A stretch of 64,000 nt of DNA from Pyricularia pennisetigena (Eukaryota > Ascomycota > Sordariomycetes > Magnaporthales > Pyriculariaceae): the NCBI RefSeq assembly GCF_004337985.1, contig NC_043744.1, forward strand, positions 4,375,417 to 4,439,416, in the 5' to 3' direction. Positions 54,668-64,000 of this stretch are shown here, one piece after another (the first letter of the stretch is position 1; each line of letters begins with the position of its first letter). Under the pieces are notes generated by a model that ran no database searches, was not told where the DNA came from, and was given only the letters and a program-made list of their open reading frames with translations. A program made the position numbers and the translations under genes.

Positions 54668-57600
54668 CGATTACGCTCATCGAGTCCTCAAAACAGGGCA
54701 TGCCAGGATGGTGATTGTGGAGTTTTGTTGGGCTTGAAATTCAGATGTACATGATATCACCCAGTCGTGACTCTGTTCTCAACTTCTCATGTCCTCGGGA
54801 GCCCGCCCCTGCTCACCCAAGTTACCTAACAAAACTGTTAGTTAGTCACGTTCACTTGGCCACTTCCTCTCCTCGGCTAGTCCGCCCTTGCAAAGAGCTA
54901 GATACATCAAGACTTGTCGGCAGTGGTCTTCCAATCGTCGATAAAGTGTACGCCCATGTCTAGAGGCATCTTACTCAGCACCGGCTTGCATGGGAGTAGA
55001 CCAGGAAGGTTTGATAAAATCCTCACCAGAACCATGGGCAGTTACGGGTGGTGGTACTATCATTGATAAGGGACTTTTTGACAATATTGATATAAAGCCC
55101 GGAGGTTTGCATGGGAGCACGCTTGATAATAATCAACCGTTGGACTTGCATACTTGGACATCTTTCATGGACTCTTTGATTTCTACCTTGACCACCACGT
55201 TCACAACCGATAATTTTAACAAATCCCGTCTGCCCGCATGACCGACCATGATCGTTGGTGAAGACATACCGCCATGTGCCTCGAAAGATCTCGAGGTTTT
55301 GTCAAACAATCAAAATTGCTGACTGCATTGACTGTGGCGCGATAACTAGGTCTTGGGATTCCGGGAGCAAAGGTCCAGATTTCAAAACTCCGGGGGTGTG
55401 ACTACAAAGATCTATGATTCACAGTTTACATTCAGTCATAACCAGTTTCGTCGACTGGACAACGGCATTTTCAATCCGAGAAAGTGTGTTCAGAGACGCT
55501 CATCGCCTTTAGTACTACCATTGGCATTTTCCCCAAGTGACTCTACTGGGCTGGCCGCAATAAAATTGTGTCAAAAGTAGCCTCATTCGTACATCAAAGA
55601 CGCAAACTGGTGAGACTGGTTCAGAATCCGACTCGGGGCACACTGACCACAAAAACCGGAACTGGTTGTGGTGGCTGAGTAGGTTGAGTATTTACCGCTG
55701 TTGTCAATATCATATTATACATACCAAGTAGCCACAGTCAAACCAACATACTTAACACAAGACAGCCTACCAGACTGCTTTTGTGGTTTACACCTCGTAC
55801 CGTTGTCAAATTTCAGAAATCAATCCATGAAAGCCGTGCAGTACCACAAGAGATACCGCCATCTATCAAAGCTAGCTGACCCCATACATAAAGTCACAAC
55901 CCAGCCAGCCACGTCGCCATGGTCCTAAAGATCTAAACCACCCACCACATGGCCTGTGACCGGCGCCCCATCATGGCCACGCACCCAGGCACCGACCAGC
56001 CCATCCACTGCAACCCAGAGACGTGCCCCGGGCGACCGTGACGCTGAGCCCCTGTGCAGATGACACGTGCTGCCGCGTGCGGGAGCGCGTACTCGGCTGC
56101 CCCCATCCCGCCGCCGCGACGATACCGCCCTGGCCGCCCGTCCCCACCCCTGCCGAGACCGACCACATGCTGAAGTGGTGGCGGACGGCGCCGTGCGGCG
56201 ACGAGCCGTGCCGGGGCGGGTCAGCAGAGCGGCAGGTCCCCGCCCGGGAGATGCCGGTGGACGCGCGCGCGAGCACCTGCGGGTGGTCCTTCAAGGGCCT
56301 GTGGCGGCTGTGCGCGCTTGCAGGTGTTCGTGGAGGAGGAGCAGCTCGAGGGCGACCCAGTGCGTCGTGGTGGACGACTGGTTCGAGCCACCGCTGGCGC
56401 AGGGAGTTCAGGGCCCTGGATTAAAATGGTGCTGCTGCTGCTGCTGCGCTGACTGCCGCGGGCGGCCGGGCAGGGGTGGCGTCTGCCCGGTGGGCAAAGT
56501 ACGTGACGACTACCAGGCTTCTGTTCATGTCGGAAGAGCCGGTGGATGGTTGGTGTGGATTTCCACATGGGAAGTCCGGGCTAGCATTTTCGATGTCGAC
56601 CTAAGGTTGTAGGCTGCCTGCTGCTATCAGCATGGCAAGGTGGCAGAAAATGCAACCAGACAAACAAAAATGCAATTGGCCGAAGTGGAAACGATATGTC
56701 CATCATGATTGCAATTGTGGCTGCAAGCTCGTGACCTGGCTATGACGAGGACGCAACTATCCACGCGCCAAGTGAGGTGGTAAAGTCTGGTCTGGACCTA
56801 CTAGCTCTCCATGTCCAGCGTCGGCTGATAGTCCGGATAAAGAAAGAACAGTACCTACCTCCAAGATCGGCCAAGCTTGAAGCGGGAAATGAGGCCAAGT
56901 GGGTGGATAAGCAAAAAACAGTCTGAACCTTGCATCTAGACCGGGTGGTTACTTGAACATAGTAGTACCTTTGAATGATTTGCCTCGAAGCAGCAGGGCC
57001 GATTATCACACCACTAGCCAAGAATAAACAAAAACAAAACAACAAAAAATAATTACATTATTAACACATTGGCGATACTTTCTCTTATCGTCAAAGCACG
57101 CTCCTCTTGGCGCATCTGTATCTGACAACTGGCGACAAAAAAGAAAATCACGCCGCGCCCGACCGCTTACCCCGCCCAAAGGACGCGGCGCCTGACCGGT
57201 TCCCGAAACGGTCCCTTTGCTTAGGGAGGTATGGTACCCGGCCGGAAGCTCATCTGTTATTTGTTTGGCACCCCCCCTTGGACCACCAGCTTTTGCTGCA
57301 GCCGATGGATGAAAAAAGCACCTTTTCTCTTCTGGACTTTAGGTGCTTCGTCCGCGTCAACGTGACCACGGGATGACGCCCCCTTGACATCATTGGTCGG
57401 GCCCGTCGACCGAAAACCAACTTTGCAAAAAAAAAGAAAAAAAAAGAAAAAAAAAAACCCGTCGCCCTATTTTCTTTGTCCGGGTATTTGTCCCAAAAAA
57501 AAAATCAGTCACGGCTTTCATGGATATCTCCGGAGAAAGACAAAAAAGTACCTACCTATCTAGATCATTCTTTCGTTTTCTTGTATGTTTCTACCCCCCA

Positions 57601-58065
57601 AGAGTCATGTACCTCACTCAGCCTGCCTTCGCATAACCTTCCTCACCTGGTGATTGGTGCACTGCCATATCCACATCCAAAAACCCCCCCCCCTGAGCTA
57701 TCACAGCTCGCCCCCTTACACCACTTTCGAGCTGCTTCTGCGTCTGCTGGCGTACTTTTATTTTTGACCAATGAGACGATCAAGTCTCGTTTGGGTTGTC
57801 TTGTTTACTGGGGGGTGTCATGACCCCTTTTGTTTTTGTTTCTTTGGGAGGTTTGTACAGTGTCGATAGTAAACAATCTAACAATGCGTGGTTTTCGCCT
57901 ATCTCGCCTCCTCCCCCGCTTGTGACTGGGAATGACCGATCAAATAAATGGACGGGGAAAATGAGGCTGTAGGATGCTACTACCTCGGCGGTTTTCTCCG
58001 CATCTTAGTATCTGTGGGGGTGATTTTTTGGGGGAGGGAGGGATTTGATAAAGGAACCAAAGGAA
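54668..58065. other. Gene-poor region with one GC-rich island
   Basis: About 3.4 kb. 54700-55930 and 56640-58060 show only short frames and A/T tracts (57428-57460). 55930-56620 is GC-rich and open in two plus-strand frames (56023-56424 and 56067-56612); see the separate entry. Confidence 0.5.
55933..56612 (+). other. GC-rich open island, possible Cys-rich coding remnant
   Basis: A sharp rise in GC with long frames on both strands. One plus frame (56023-56424) is rich in Cys (CADDTCCRVRERVLGCP, then WWRTAPCGDEPCRGG); another (56067-56612) ends with six consecutive Cys codons from a TGC repeat at about 56431-56450. No convincing ATG plus splice model joins them and no domain is recognised. 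It may be a decayed or lineage-specific gene, or simply GC-rich DNA. Confidence 0.25.
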
Positions 58066-58074
58066 TATAAAAAG
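58066..58074 (+). promoter_or_regulatory. TATA box of metallothionein-like gene
   Basis: TATAAAAAG at 58066-58074, about 150 bp before the ATG; followed by a C/T-rich tract and an A/C-rich leader, the usual layout of a strong fungal promoter. Confidence 0.6.
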
Positions 58075-58224
58075 AGCCTTGCTCGACCTCTCGATATCAT
58101 CTTTTCCTACTCACTCTCACAGGTAGAACACAGCCAAATATCTCAAAGAACCTCCCTGACCCAATAAAAAGACCAACCAATTCATACCACATAACAATCC
58201 AAACTAAACAACACACCAGTCAAA

Positions 58225-58411
58225 ATGTCCCCCGCCACCTGTGGTTGCAACTCTTGCTCCTGCTCCAGCTGCGCCAGCTGCGCATGCTGCGTATGTCACC
58301 TCCTCCCTTTGTTCAAATCTTCTGTCCAATTTCCCCAATCCACATTTGTGGTCCTATGAAGCTAACTTGATCTCTCTTGTGCCCGTCTTGCAGTCGTCTT
58401 GCGGCAAATAA
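58225..58411 (+). CDS. Metallothionein-like Cys-rich peptide
   Basis: Exon 1 is 58225-58290 and exon 2 is 58394-58411; intron 103 nt (58291-58393) with donor GTATGT and acceptor TTGCAG. The product is 27 residues: MSPATCGCNSCSCSSCASC then ACCSSCGK. Nine of 27 residues are Cys, arranged as CxC (6/8, 11/13, 19/21), CxxC (16/19, 22/25) and CC (21/22), with no aromatic residues or His. This is the composition of fungal copper metallothioneins such as the 26-residue Neurospora one, and exon 2 ends SSCGK as in that group. It would bind Cu(I) or Zn(II) through thiolate clusters in the cytosol or wall. Short length hides it from ordinary open-frame scans. A TATA box and C/T-rich leader suggest high inducible expression. 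Confidence 0.85.
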
Positions 58412-58803
58412 ACTGCTCAACCTATAATCCATGGTTGTTGCATAGATCGTCAAGGGGTTGACGATGGCGTTTACGTTGGTTGTTGTGTGTTTTGGGGGTT
58501 GGTTGGTGACGGCGTTTGTGTTGAGCTGAGCCTGGATGGGTTGCTTTCGAGGGTCATCAGACGGGTGCTGAAGAGGTGCATGTAGTTCCAACTATTGAAA
58601 TTACTGCAATAAACCACACTCTTTTGCCATTAAATCTGCTTTGACAAGCAAAGGAATATCATATCATGTTGTCATGTCATTCATCGTACCAGCTGTCTAT
58701 GCAAAAAATCGTTACTAATCTGTCATGCATCTTCCATTTCTATTGATCCCCACCCATGCGTTGACCCCTATCCTTCAAACCCGTTCAGGCAGCCAGCTCA
58801 AAA
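58412..58803. other. Convergent 3' region
   Basis: 392 bp between the metallothionein stop and the UFD1-domain gene stop; presumably both 3' ends. No gene seen. Confidence 0.7.
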
Positions 58804-61101
58804 TCACTCGTACTTGTTCGGCGCCCAGTTCTGCAGCCACTCTCTCGCCCTGTCCCGGTCGCCCTTCTCGGCTTCAACCGCGGCGACACACCACTCGGGC
58901 TCCCACACCCCCTCGGCAGCCAGCATCTCCGCAACTACAACATTCCTCTGTGTGGCCTCGTCAACGCAAAAGTGCATCGCGGCCTTCTTATCCGCAATGA
59001 CTTCAGGAGTGACAAGTGGCTTGACAAGCGGCAGCGCGGCGGAAGCAGACGTCCCCAGCGCCTCTTTCCCAGCGTTTGCCCGTCCCGTGCGGCACCACTC
59101 GTTACTGCACCACGACCGCCCACAGCCCGTCATCAGCTGCGTGAGGTACCGCCGCTCCACGCGCCGTCGTAGCGCCTTGCCCTCGGGGTCGTGCATGGAC
59201 ACGTACAGCGGCCCATAGCAGCTTTTGCAAAGGCCCATGTCGTTGTTCGGGCTGCCCGCCGCAGGGCCTACCGTTCCCTTGGGCCCGACGCCATTCAGCG
59301 TCCGACCGCACATGGAATTTCGACACCCGGACGGCGCAGCGCGGCCCTTCTTGTCCATCTCGTGGTGCCGCAGATGGCTGGACATGTCGCGTAACCTGAC
59401 GATGGCACCGCATAGATCGCAGTCTGCGGTGCGCGCCCCATCGGCCCGCTCGTGTGCCGTGAGTCCTGTGTAAGCAGCCTGTGCAACGTCCGAGGGGTCC
59501 GTCGGGTCGCCCTCTTGCGGCACCTCGAGATGACAAAACCGGCAGAGGATAACCTTATCTGGGCAATCTGTTACACGATGACGTGACAAAGCGGGCACCG
59601 AGTCGAACTCGAGAGTCGCCGAACAAGAGCAGCCGAGTGTGTTGGACGGATGCATACGGCTGTTATGCTTTTGCTGTGCGAAAAGTCTATCGCCGTATGA
59701 TGAGCAGTGCTCACAGTGCCAATGCTCACGTAGTTCATCACGGCTAGCGACAAGCCCGCATTGTGCGCATTTCGGATTTCGAGCACACCGAAGTGTGTGC
59801 ATGGTAAAACTCTGTTTCGGGATCCATTGTCCGCAGTCTTTGCATTTTTGCATGTCGGCAACATCCTCAGGAGCCACCTCATTAGCAGCCGATGTTGGTA
59901 CCTGGTTGGTATCTGTCATGTCCCAAGTATTGATGCGGAGGGAGAACTTCTGCAGTACGGCGCCATGGGCTGCCTCATCTCCGAAGCCATAAATGGATAT
60001 CATCAAGCTCTCCACCTCATCTGCCTCATTATCCCCAAAAGAGCCCGCTGGTATTTCCAGCCTGACAGGCTCTCGGTTGGTATATGGCCCCATGCGAGCG
60101 GTCCAGTGTTGTAATTCCCTCGGTCGTTGGCGAAGGTGGGGAGTCTTTGGGCTAACGAAGATATCAAGAAAAAAGCCAGGTTCGTCGGACGTGGGTACAG
60201 CATCGATAACGAGACCGCGCGACTTGTCCCATGAGGAGAGATCGTAGTCAACATAATCGCCGTGTCGCACCTGTCCTTCCACAGCTTTCCATATGGTAAT
60301 CTCACCTCCTGGTGAGCTCTTTTCAGCATTTCCCGTCTCCCTAGAGCCGTTCATGCCGTTACCAGCCTCTTGCGCGGTTGCCGTTGGTATCCTCAACAGA
60401 TCGAGTTCCAAGTCCGTGTCAATCACACAGATGCCCTCGCCTTCAGGTTTCACGCTCTCTACTGTGAACTCGTAGTCTTCTGTCGGACCTCTCTTGACTT
60501 TTAGTATTGTGCCCGTAGATAGCGTTGTGTAACCTTGTCGAAGCTCCCTCTCGAGTAAGGGTTCGAGAATCGCCGGGTCGTAGGTCGCATAATCGTGGAC
60601 CGGTGCTAGGCCGACATAAATTCCCTTTGGGAGTTGATATGCTGATATCCTCACATGATCCAAACTTTTGCTTCCACTCTCAGCCTCGCCATTGTTTGCT
60701 GTGTTGGTAATCTCTTGCTCCGAGAGCCCTAGTGACCGCAACAGGAAGGGGCTCAGCGCAACCTGTCCCTCCTCGGCCGAAAACTCTCTGACGCCAGCAT
60801 GAACGAATTTTCCATTTTTTTCGTTGACCAACCGGAACATCAGTGGATATGGAAGCTTTTGTTGCTCTGGCTGAGCAGCCGAGCCAAAGCTGTTGTACGG
60901 GCTGGTGTATCTCGTCACGACCGGCGTGGAGTACGAGTAAGCCGATGGGGCAGAAGCTGAAGCAGCGGCAGCATTGGCGTCCAGGAGCTGTTGCAGAGCT
61001 GAAGAAGGAAGTATTATCTTGTCGCCACTTGGCGTAGGGGCCGATCTGTCAACCGCGAATATGCCGGACCATTTGAGTTGAGATGGGGACGAGTCTGTCA
61101 T
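58804..61101 (-). CDS. UFD1-domain protein with C-terminal zinc-finger region
   Basis: 765 residues from the ATG at 61101 (no ATG further upstream in the open frame); no introns apparent. The N-terminal half holds a UFD1-like double-psi barrel: KIILPSSALQQLL (about 27-40), YPLMFRLVN (about 85), then RISAYQLPKGIYVGLAPV and TLSTGTILKVKRG, ending near EGEGICVIDTDLELDLL (about 230). A beta-rich middle follows. From about 417 come Cys/His fingers: CKDCGQWIPKQSFTMHTLRC, CAQCG with HWHCEHC, CSCSATLEF, ILCRFCHLEV, CDLCGAIVRLRDMSSHLRHH and CGRTLNG, resembling TRAF/XAF1-type fingers. Canonical Ufd1 is about half this size and lacks the fingers, so this is a distinct fungal subfamily. A ubiquitin/Cdc48-related role is inferred from the domain only. 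Confidence 0.85.
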   Translation of the reverse strand: MTDSSPSQLKWSGIFAVDRSAPTPSGDKIILPSSALQQLLDANAAAASASAPSAYSYSTPVVTRYTSPYNSFGSAAQPEQQKLPYPLMFRLVNEKNGKFVHAGVREFSAEEGQVALSPFLLRSLGLSEQEITNTANNGEAESGSKSLDHVRISAYQLPKGIYVGLAPVHDYATYDPAILEPLLERELRQGYTTLSTGTILKVKRGPTEDYEFTVESVKPEGEGICVIDTDLELDLLRIPTATAQEAGNGMNGSRETGNAEKSSPGGEITIWKAVEGQVRHGDYVDYDLSSWDKSRGLVIDAVPTSDEPGFFLDIFVSPKTPHLRQRPRELQHWTARMGPYTNREPVRLEIPAGSFGDNEADEVESLMISIYGFGDEAAHGAVLQKFSLRINTWDMTDTNQVPTSAANEVAPEDVADMQKCKDCGQWIPKQSFTMHTLRCARNPKCAQCGLVASRDELREHWHCEHCSSYGDRLFAQQKHNSRMHPSNTLGCSCSATLEFDSVPALSRHRVTDCPDKVILCRFCHLEVPQEGDPTDPSDVAQAAYTGLTAHERADGARTADCDLCGAIVRLRDMSSHLRHHEMDKKGRAAPSGCRNSMCGRTLNGVGPKGTVGPAAGSPNNDMGLCKSCYGPLYVSMHDPEGKALRRRVERRYLTQLMTGCGRSWCSNEWCRTGRANAGKEALGTSASAALPLVKPLVTPEVIADKKAAMHFCVDEATQRNVVVAEMLAAEGVWEPEWCVAAVEAEKGDRDRAREWLQNWAPNKYE

Positions 61102-63219
61102 TATTTGAATTGTGTGCGGAACCGAGAGGATTGAAAGGAACACGTTTCACGTATTTCTCGATGGCTTGCCGGTCGGCTATTAGTTGAACGAGGGAATAGA
61201 TGCTTTTGAGGTCTACGTTGCTGAATAAGTTGTATGTTCATTTTGATTTTCTTTGCGATTCTACTCGCGTCTGTTGCGCGTCAGTGGTGACAAAGCATCT
61301 TTGCCTAATCGTGGTGGGGAGAAGGCAAGCTGCGTTCGGCTTATCGATAAGAACCGATGACGGAATATCAGCTTAACCCGCCAAGGACATCCTGGCGATC
61401 TGCCATGTGTACTGTCCTTCATCCACCAAGATTGGAGTACAGGGTAGGTGAGCGGGTTGACGATTCAAAAAGCAGCACTTGAAATTCGAGAATCGTACAA
61501 TTCCAGGAATGGAGAAAAGCTAGGATAGGTATCCAATGCGAAATATTCAGAAAACCTTACTGGATGGCAAAAATAAACGTTGGTATCGCTATCACCCACC
61601 TACTTCAAAGGGAACATCCTAGCTCTGTTATCGACATGCGTACAAGGCCAATACTCCTTGTCATGATGTCAACTTGAATCTCGAATGCCAAGCCATATCT
61701 CGCCGAATGTGCAAACAATATCTCCCCTAGTTTGTCGCAAGCGCGGTATCAACCTGTATTGTTGGAATACTAAAACTCTACGGCCCGAATTGTGATCTCC
61801 GAAACCAAACCATGTTCGCTCTGGTCACGCTGTTTCTACTATAGTATATGAACGGGAAATGTGGGCTGAGCATGCAGCGCCTGGAAACATGCAGGCTCCG
61901 CCTGGCCCCCTGCAAGTGTAACAGCAAGGATGAAGCTCATTCATACCCTCTGCTGCTACTACTCCACACGCACCCCGTTCAGCTTGCGGGGAAATCCTTA
62001 TCTGCCGGGCCAATCCTGTCCAAGTCGGCTAAAATGTCATTTTAGGTCATCTCACCTACTAAAAAACTGTAGATCTGATTAAACAGCTGATCTTGGCCAA
62101 CTTATCGTAACGTGCTATATATAGGATGTACAGCTGTCAGTACAGTATTTGCAGCATTGCATTGGATGTGCCGCGGCCAAAACCATCCCCAGTTCGTGGC
62201 CAAGCGGCAGCATGGCGTTTCTCTCAACAGCTTGGCATTTTGCTTGCTCACAAGAAGCTTATCATCGACGCGATGCGGATGCACGGCCCACCCGTACCAG
62301 CCGATGCTTATGGGCTATTATCTCCCCTTTTGCTCTGATGATGAGGACCCTGAGAATCGATGCGGTGTTCTGCTGTGTCCCAAAGTCCCAAATATTGGAG
62401 TGTTCTGTCTCAGTTTGGGGAATGCGAGGTGAAATGCCATTACGGTTGCATCGCAATGCTCAACGGCTTCCAAAATTGGAGGTTGCTCCACTAGGAAGCC
62501 TCACTCAACCTCCCTTGGCTGACAATGAATCGGAAAACATCCCACTCCCTGCTCATGTGTGGCGCGCTACCACTTGCTATGCTTATCTCTCAGATTGCCC
62601 AATTGCTACTCCGTGCAGTCCCAGACGGAATACGTTTGTTTTTTTTTCTGTCATATTTCTTACTTACCACGTAGTATTTTATGCACTACGTCAATCGACC
62701 AAAGTCCTTGAATGCAAGCTTTGATTGGTGCTGACACCCAAGCCAAAAAGTTCCCGGGCAGCCACGGACTGGTTGGTGTCTCCCACGCTCCTACCGCGAA
62801 TGATATCCACCGTCCACCCCACGCGCCCGCGACTTAACTCACCACTTTAATGCTACCCTGCATTGTGCTCCTACAGCACTGCAACAGTACAATACCACCC
62901 ACCACACATCCCGCTGCAAACCCCGGCGCCGGTGTGTCTGGACTAGCCTCCAACCTCGAAAGCCAAGTCGGATTGGCGTTCCTAGCTCTATAGGAACACA
63001 TCTCGTTTCGGTCGTATTATATCTTGGCTTTTTGTTTTTTGTTTTTTGTTTTTGTTTTTTCTCTTGCAATTTTTGTTGAAATACATATATCATTCATTCT
63101 TGTCTCTTCCTCAACCGCGAAGACAACACCAAATATCATACGACACTACAGTATTCAGCTCATTTAGGTACCCCACTACACTCTCTAAGGGTACCTAAGC
63201 TGCTAAGTTAACTTGCAAC
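61102..63219. other. Long divergent intergenic region
   Basis: About 2.1 kb between the UFD1-domain start and the F-box-like start. Only short domain-free frames; T runs at 62639-62648 and 63028-63060. Presumably contains both promoters. Confidence 0.6.
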
Positions 63220-64000
63220 ATGCCGTGGCTTGAGCTCACACCACCGCTGCCACTGCCCGCGCCCCCTCGCGTCAAAAAACTAAAGACGCTACCGACTGAG
63301 ATTTACACCACGACGCTCAACTACCTCCTTTCCAACGACTTGATACTGCGCCAGACTTTACCCTACCTACCGCCGTCCTCCGTTCTTAAGCTCGCCGCAA
63401 CTTCGCGCGGCTTCCGGGACTTGATTTACCACACGCCCGGTGCGCTTCGCCACCTCGACCTGACTGATGTCAAGGCCGCACATCTCGGCAGCGATGCACT
63501 AGATGGATTCCCCAGCGCAGGCCAGCCTGACAGGCTGCTCACCGAAGACGAGTTAGTTGCCTTCCCGAAACCAATTGGTGACCATATCACCCACTTGCAT
63601 TATGCAAATCACTGACTATCCACGTCCTGTCACCCAGATACTACTCCGCTCCCCTGCGCAACATCTTCTCCAAGCTCGGCCGCGCCAGTCTTCTACCCTC
63701 TGTGCAGACTCTCATACTGGACGGCCTCTCTGTGACTGCGGAGCTGGTTCATGACCTTATCACGGACCCATCTCTCAATATTCGCATACTGTCTCTCCGG
63801 GGAGTCAAAAACCTCAACGAGGGAAAGCTACAACAGAGCCTACAAACCATCTGCAGACCTGGTAGGCCCATAGGAACGCCCCGAATCCAGGGTATATATC
63901 TGTTCACGACGCCGTCCACTCAGACCCAGAGCTCCACGCCGGGCTCCTCCCGTGCGTCGTCTCCAGGCTCTGAATGGGAAGTCCAACCCACATGGCCCGA
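63220..64000 (+). CDS. F-box/leucine-rich-repeat-like protein, 5' part
   Basis: Exon 1 is 63220-63551 and exon 2 is 63638 onward, open to the window end. Intron 86 nt (63552-63637), donor GTTAGT, branch CTGAC, acceptor ACCCAG. This donor is the only nearby GT that keeps frame, joining TEDE to YYSAPLRNIF. The visible 231 residues start MPWLELTPPLPLPAPP; an F-box-like segment (about 24-75) has LPTEIYTTTLNYL, then SVLKLAATSRGFRDLIY. Leucine-rich strands follow: LRHLDLTDV, VQTLILDGLSVTAELV and IRILSLRGVKNLNEGKLQQSL. F-box proteins recruit substrates to SCF ubiquitin ligases. The C-terminal part and its length lie outside the window. Confidence 0.75.

Noticed and set aside
1..64000. CRISPR array, bacterial operons, rRNA
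   Set aside because: The window is eukaryotic; no regularly spaced repeats or rRNA-like sequence seen.

Overview
The window is nuclear DNA of a filamentous ascomycete: small genes with short introns (GT..AG, mostly 55-140 nt), GC-rich coding exons, T- and A-tract-rich intergenic DNA and AT-rich islands that look RIP-mutated. An intact 1.86-kb DNA transposon at 35.55-37.41 kb has the size, terminal repeats and 535-codon transposase expected of Pot2, which points to Pyricularia/Magnaporthe (Magnaporthales). The genus is an inference; no search was possible.

Layout. 0-12.3 kb: a charged coiled-coil protein (-), a small secreted Cys-rich protein (-), a secreted DUF4360 protein (+), a glutathione S-transferase (+), a paraoxonase-like protein (+) and a GFA/CENP-V zinc protein (-). 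13-14.3 kb looks like decayed coding sequence. 14.9-28 kb is a housekeeping block: an AT-hook/chromodomain protein (-), a hotdog thioesterase (+), mitochondrial Pam17 (+), Uba4 (-) head-to-head with Slx9 (+), a Nep1-like Ulp1 protease (-) and an unknown helical protein (+). 28.2-34.1 kb: a SigF-like NTF2 protein (-), a flavin monooxygenase (-) and an HsbA cell-wall protein with an Ala/Pro tail (-).

35.5-47.8 kb is a transposon- and repeat-rich compartment: Pot2, AT-rich gene-free DNA, a short unresolved gap, one intact seven-helix receptor-like gene (+) and a cluster of diverged AT-rich repeats. 48.7-53.2 kb: an alpha/beta hydrolase (+) and a class III CoA-transferase (-). 53-58 kb is gene-poor, with one doubtful 68-residue gene and a GC-rich open island. 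A two-exon, 27-residue metallothionein-like gene lies at 58.2 kb, followed by a long UFD1-domain zinc-finger protein (-) and the 5' part of an F-box/LRR-like gene (+) that runs off the window.

No biosynthetic cluster or operon-like grouping is evident. The genes of most interest are the metallothionein, the secreted Cys-rich protein, the chromodomain/AT-hook protein, and the Pot2/RIP compartment with its lone receptor gene.
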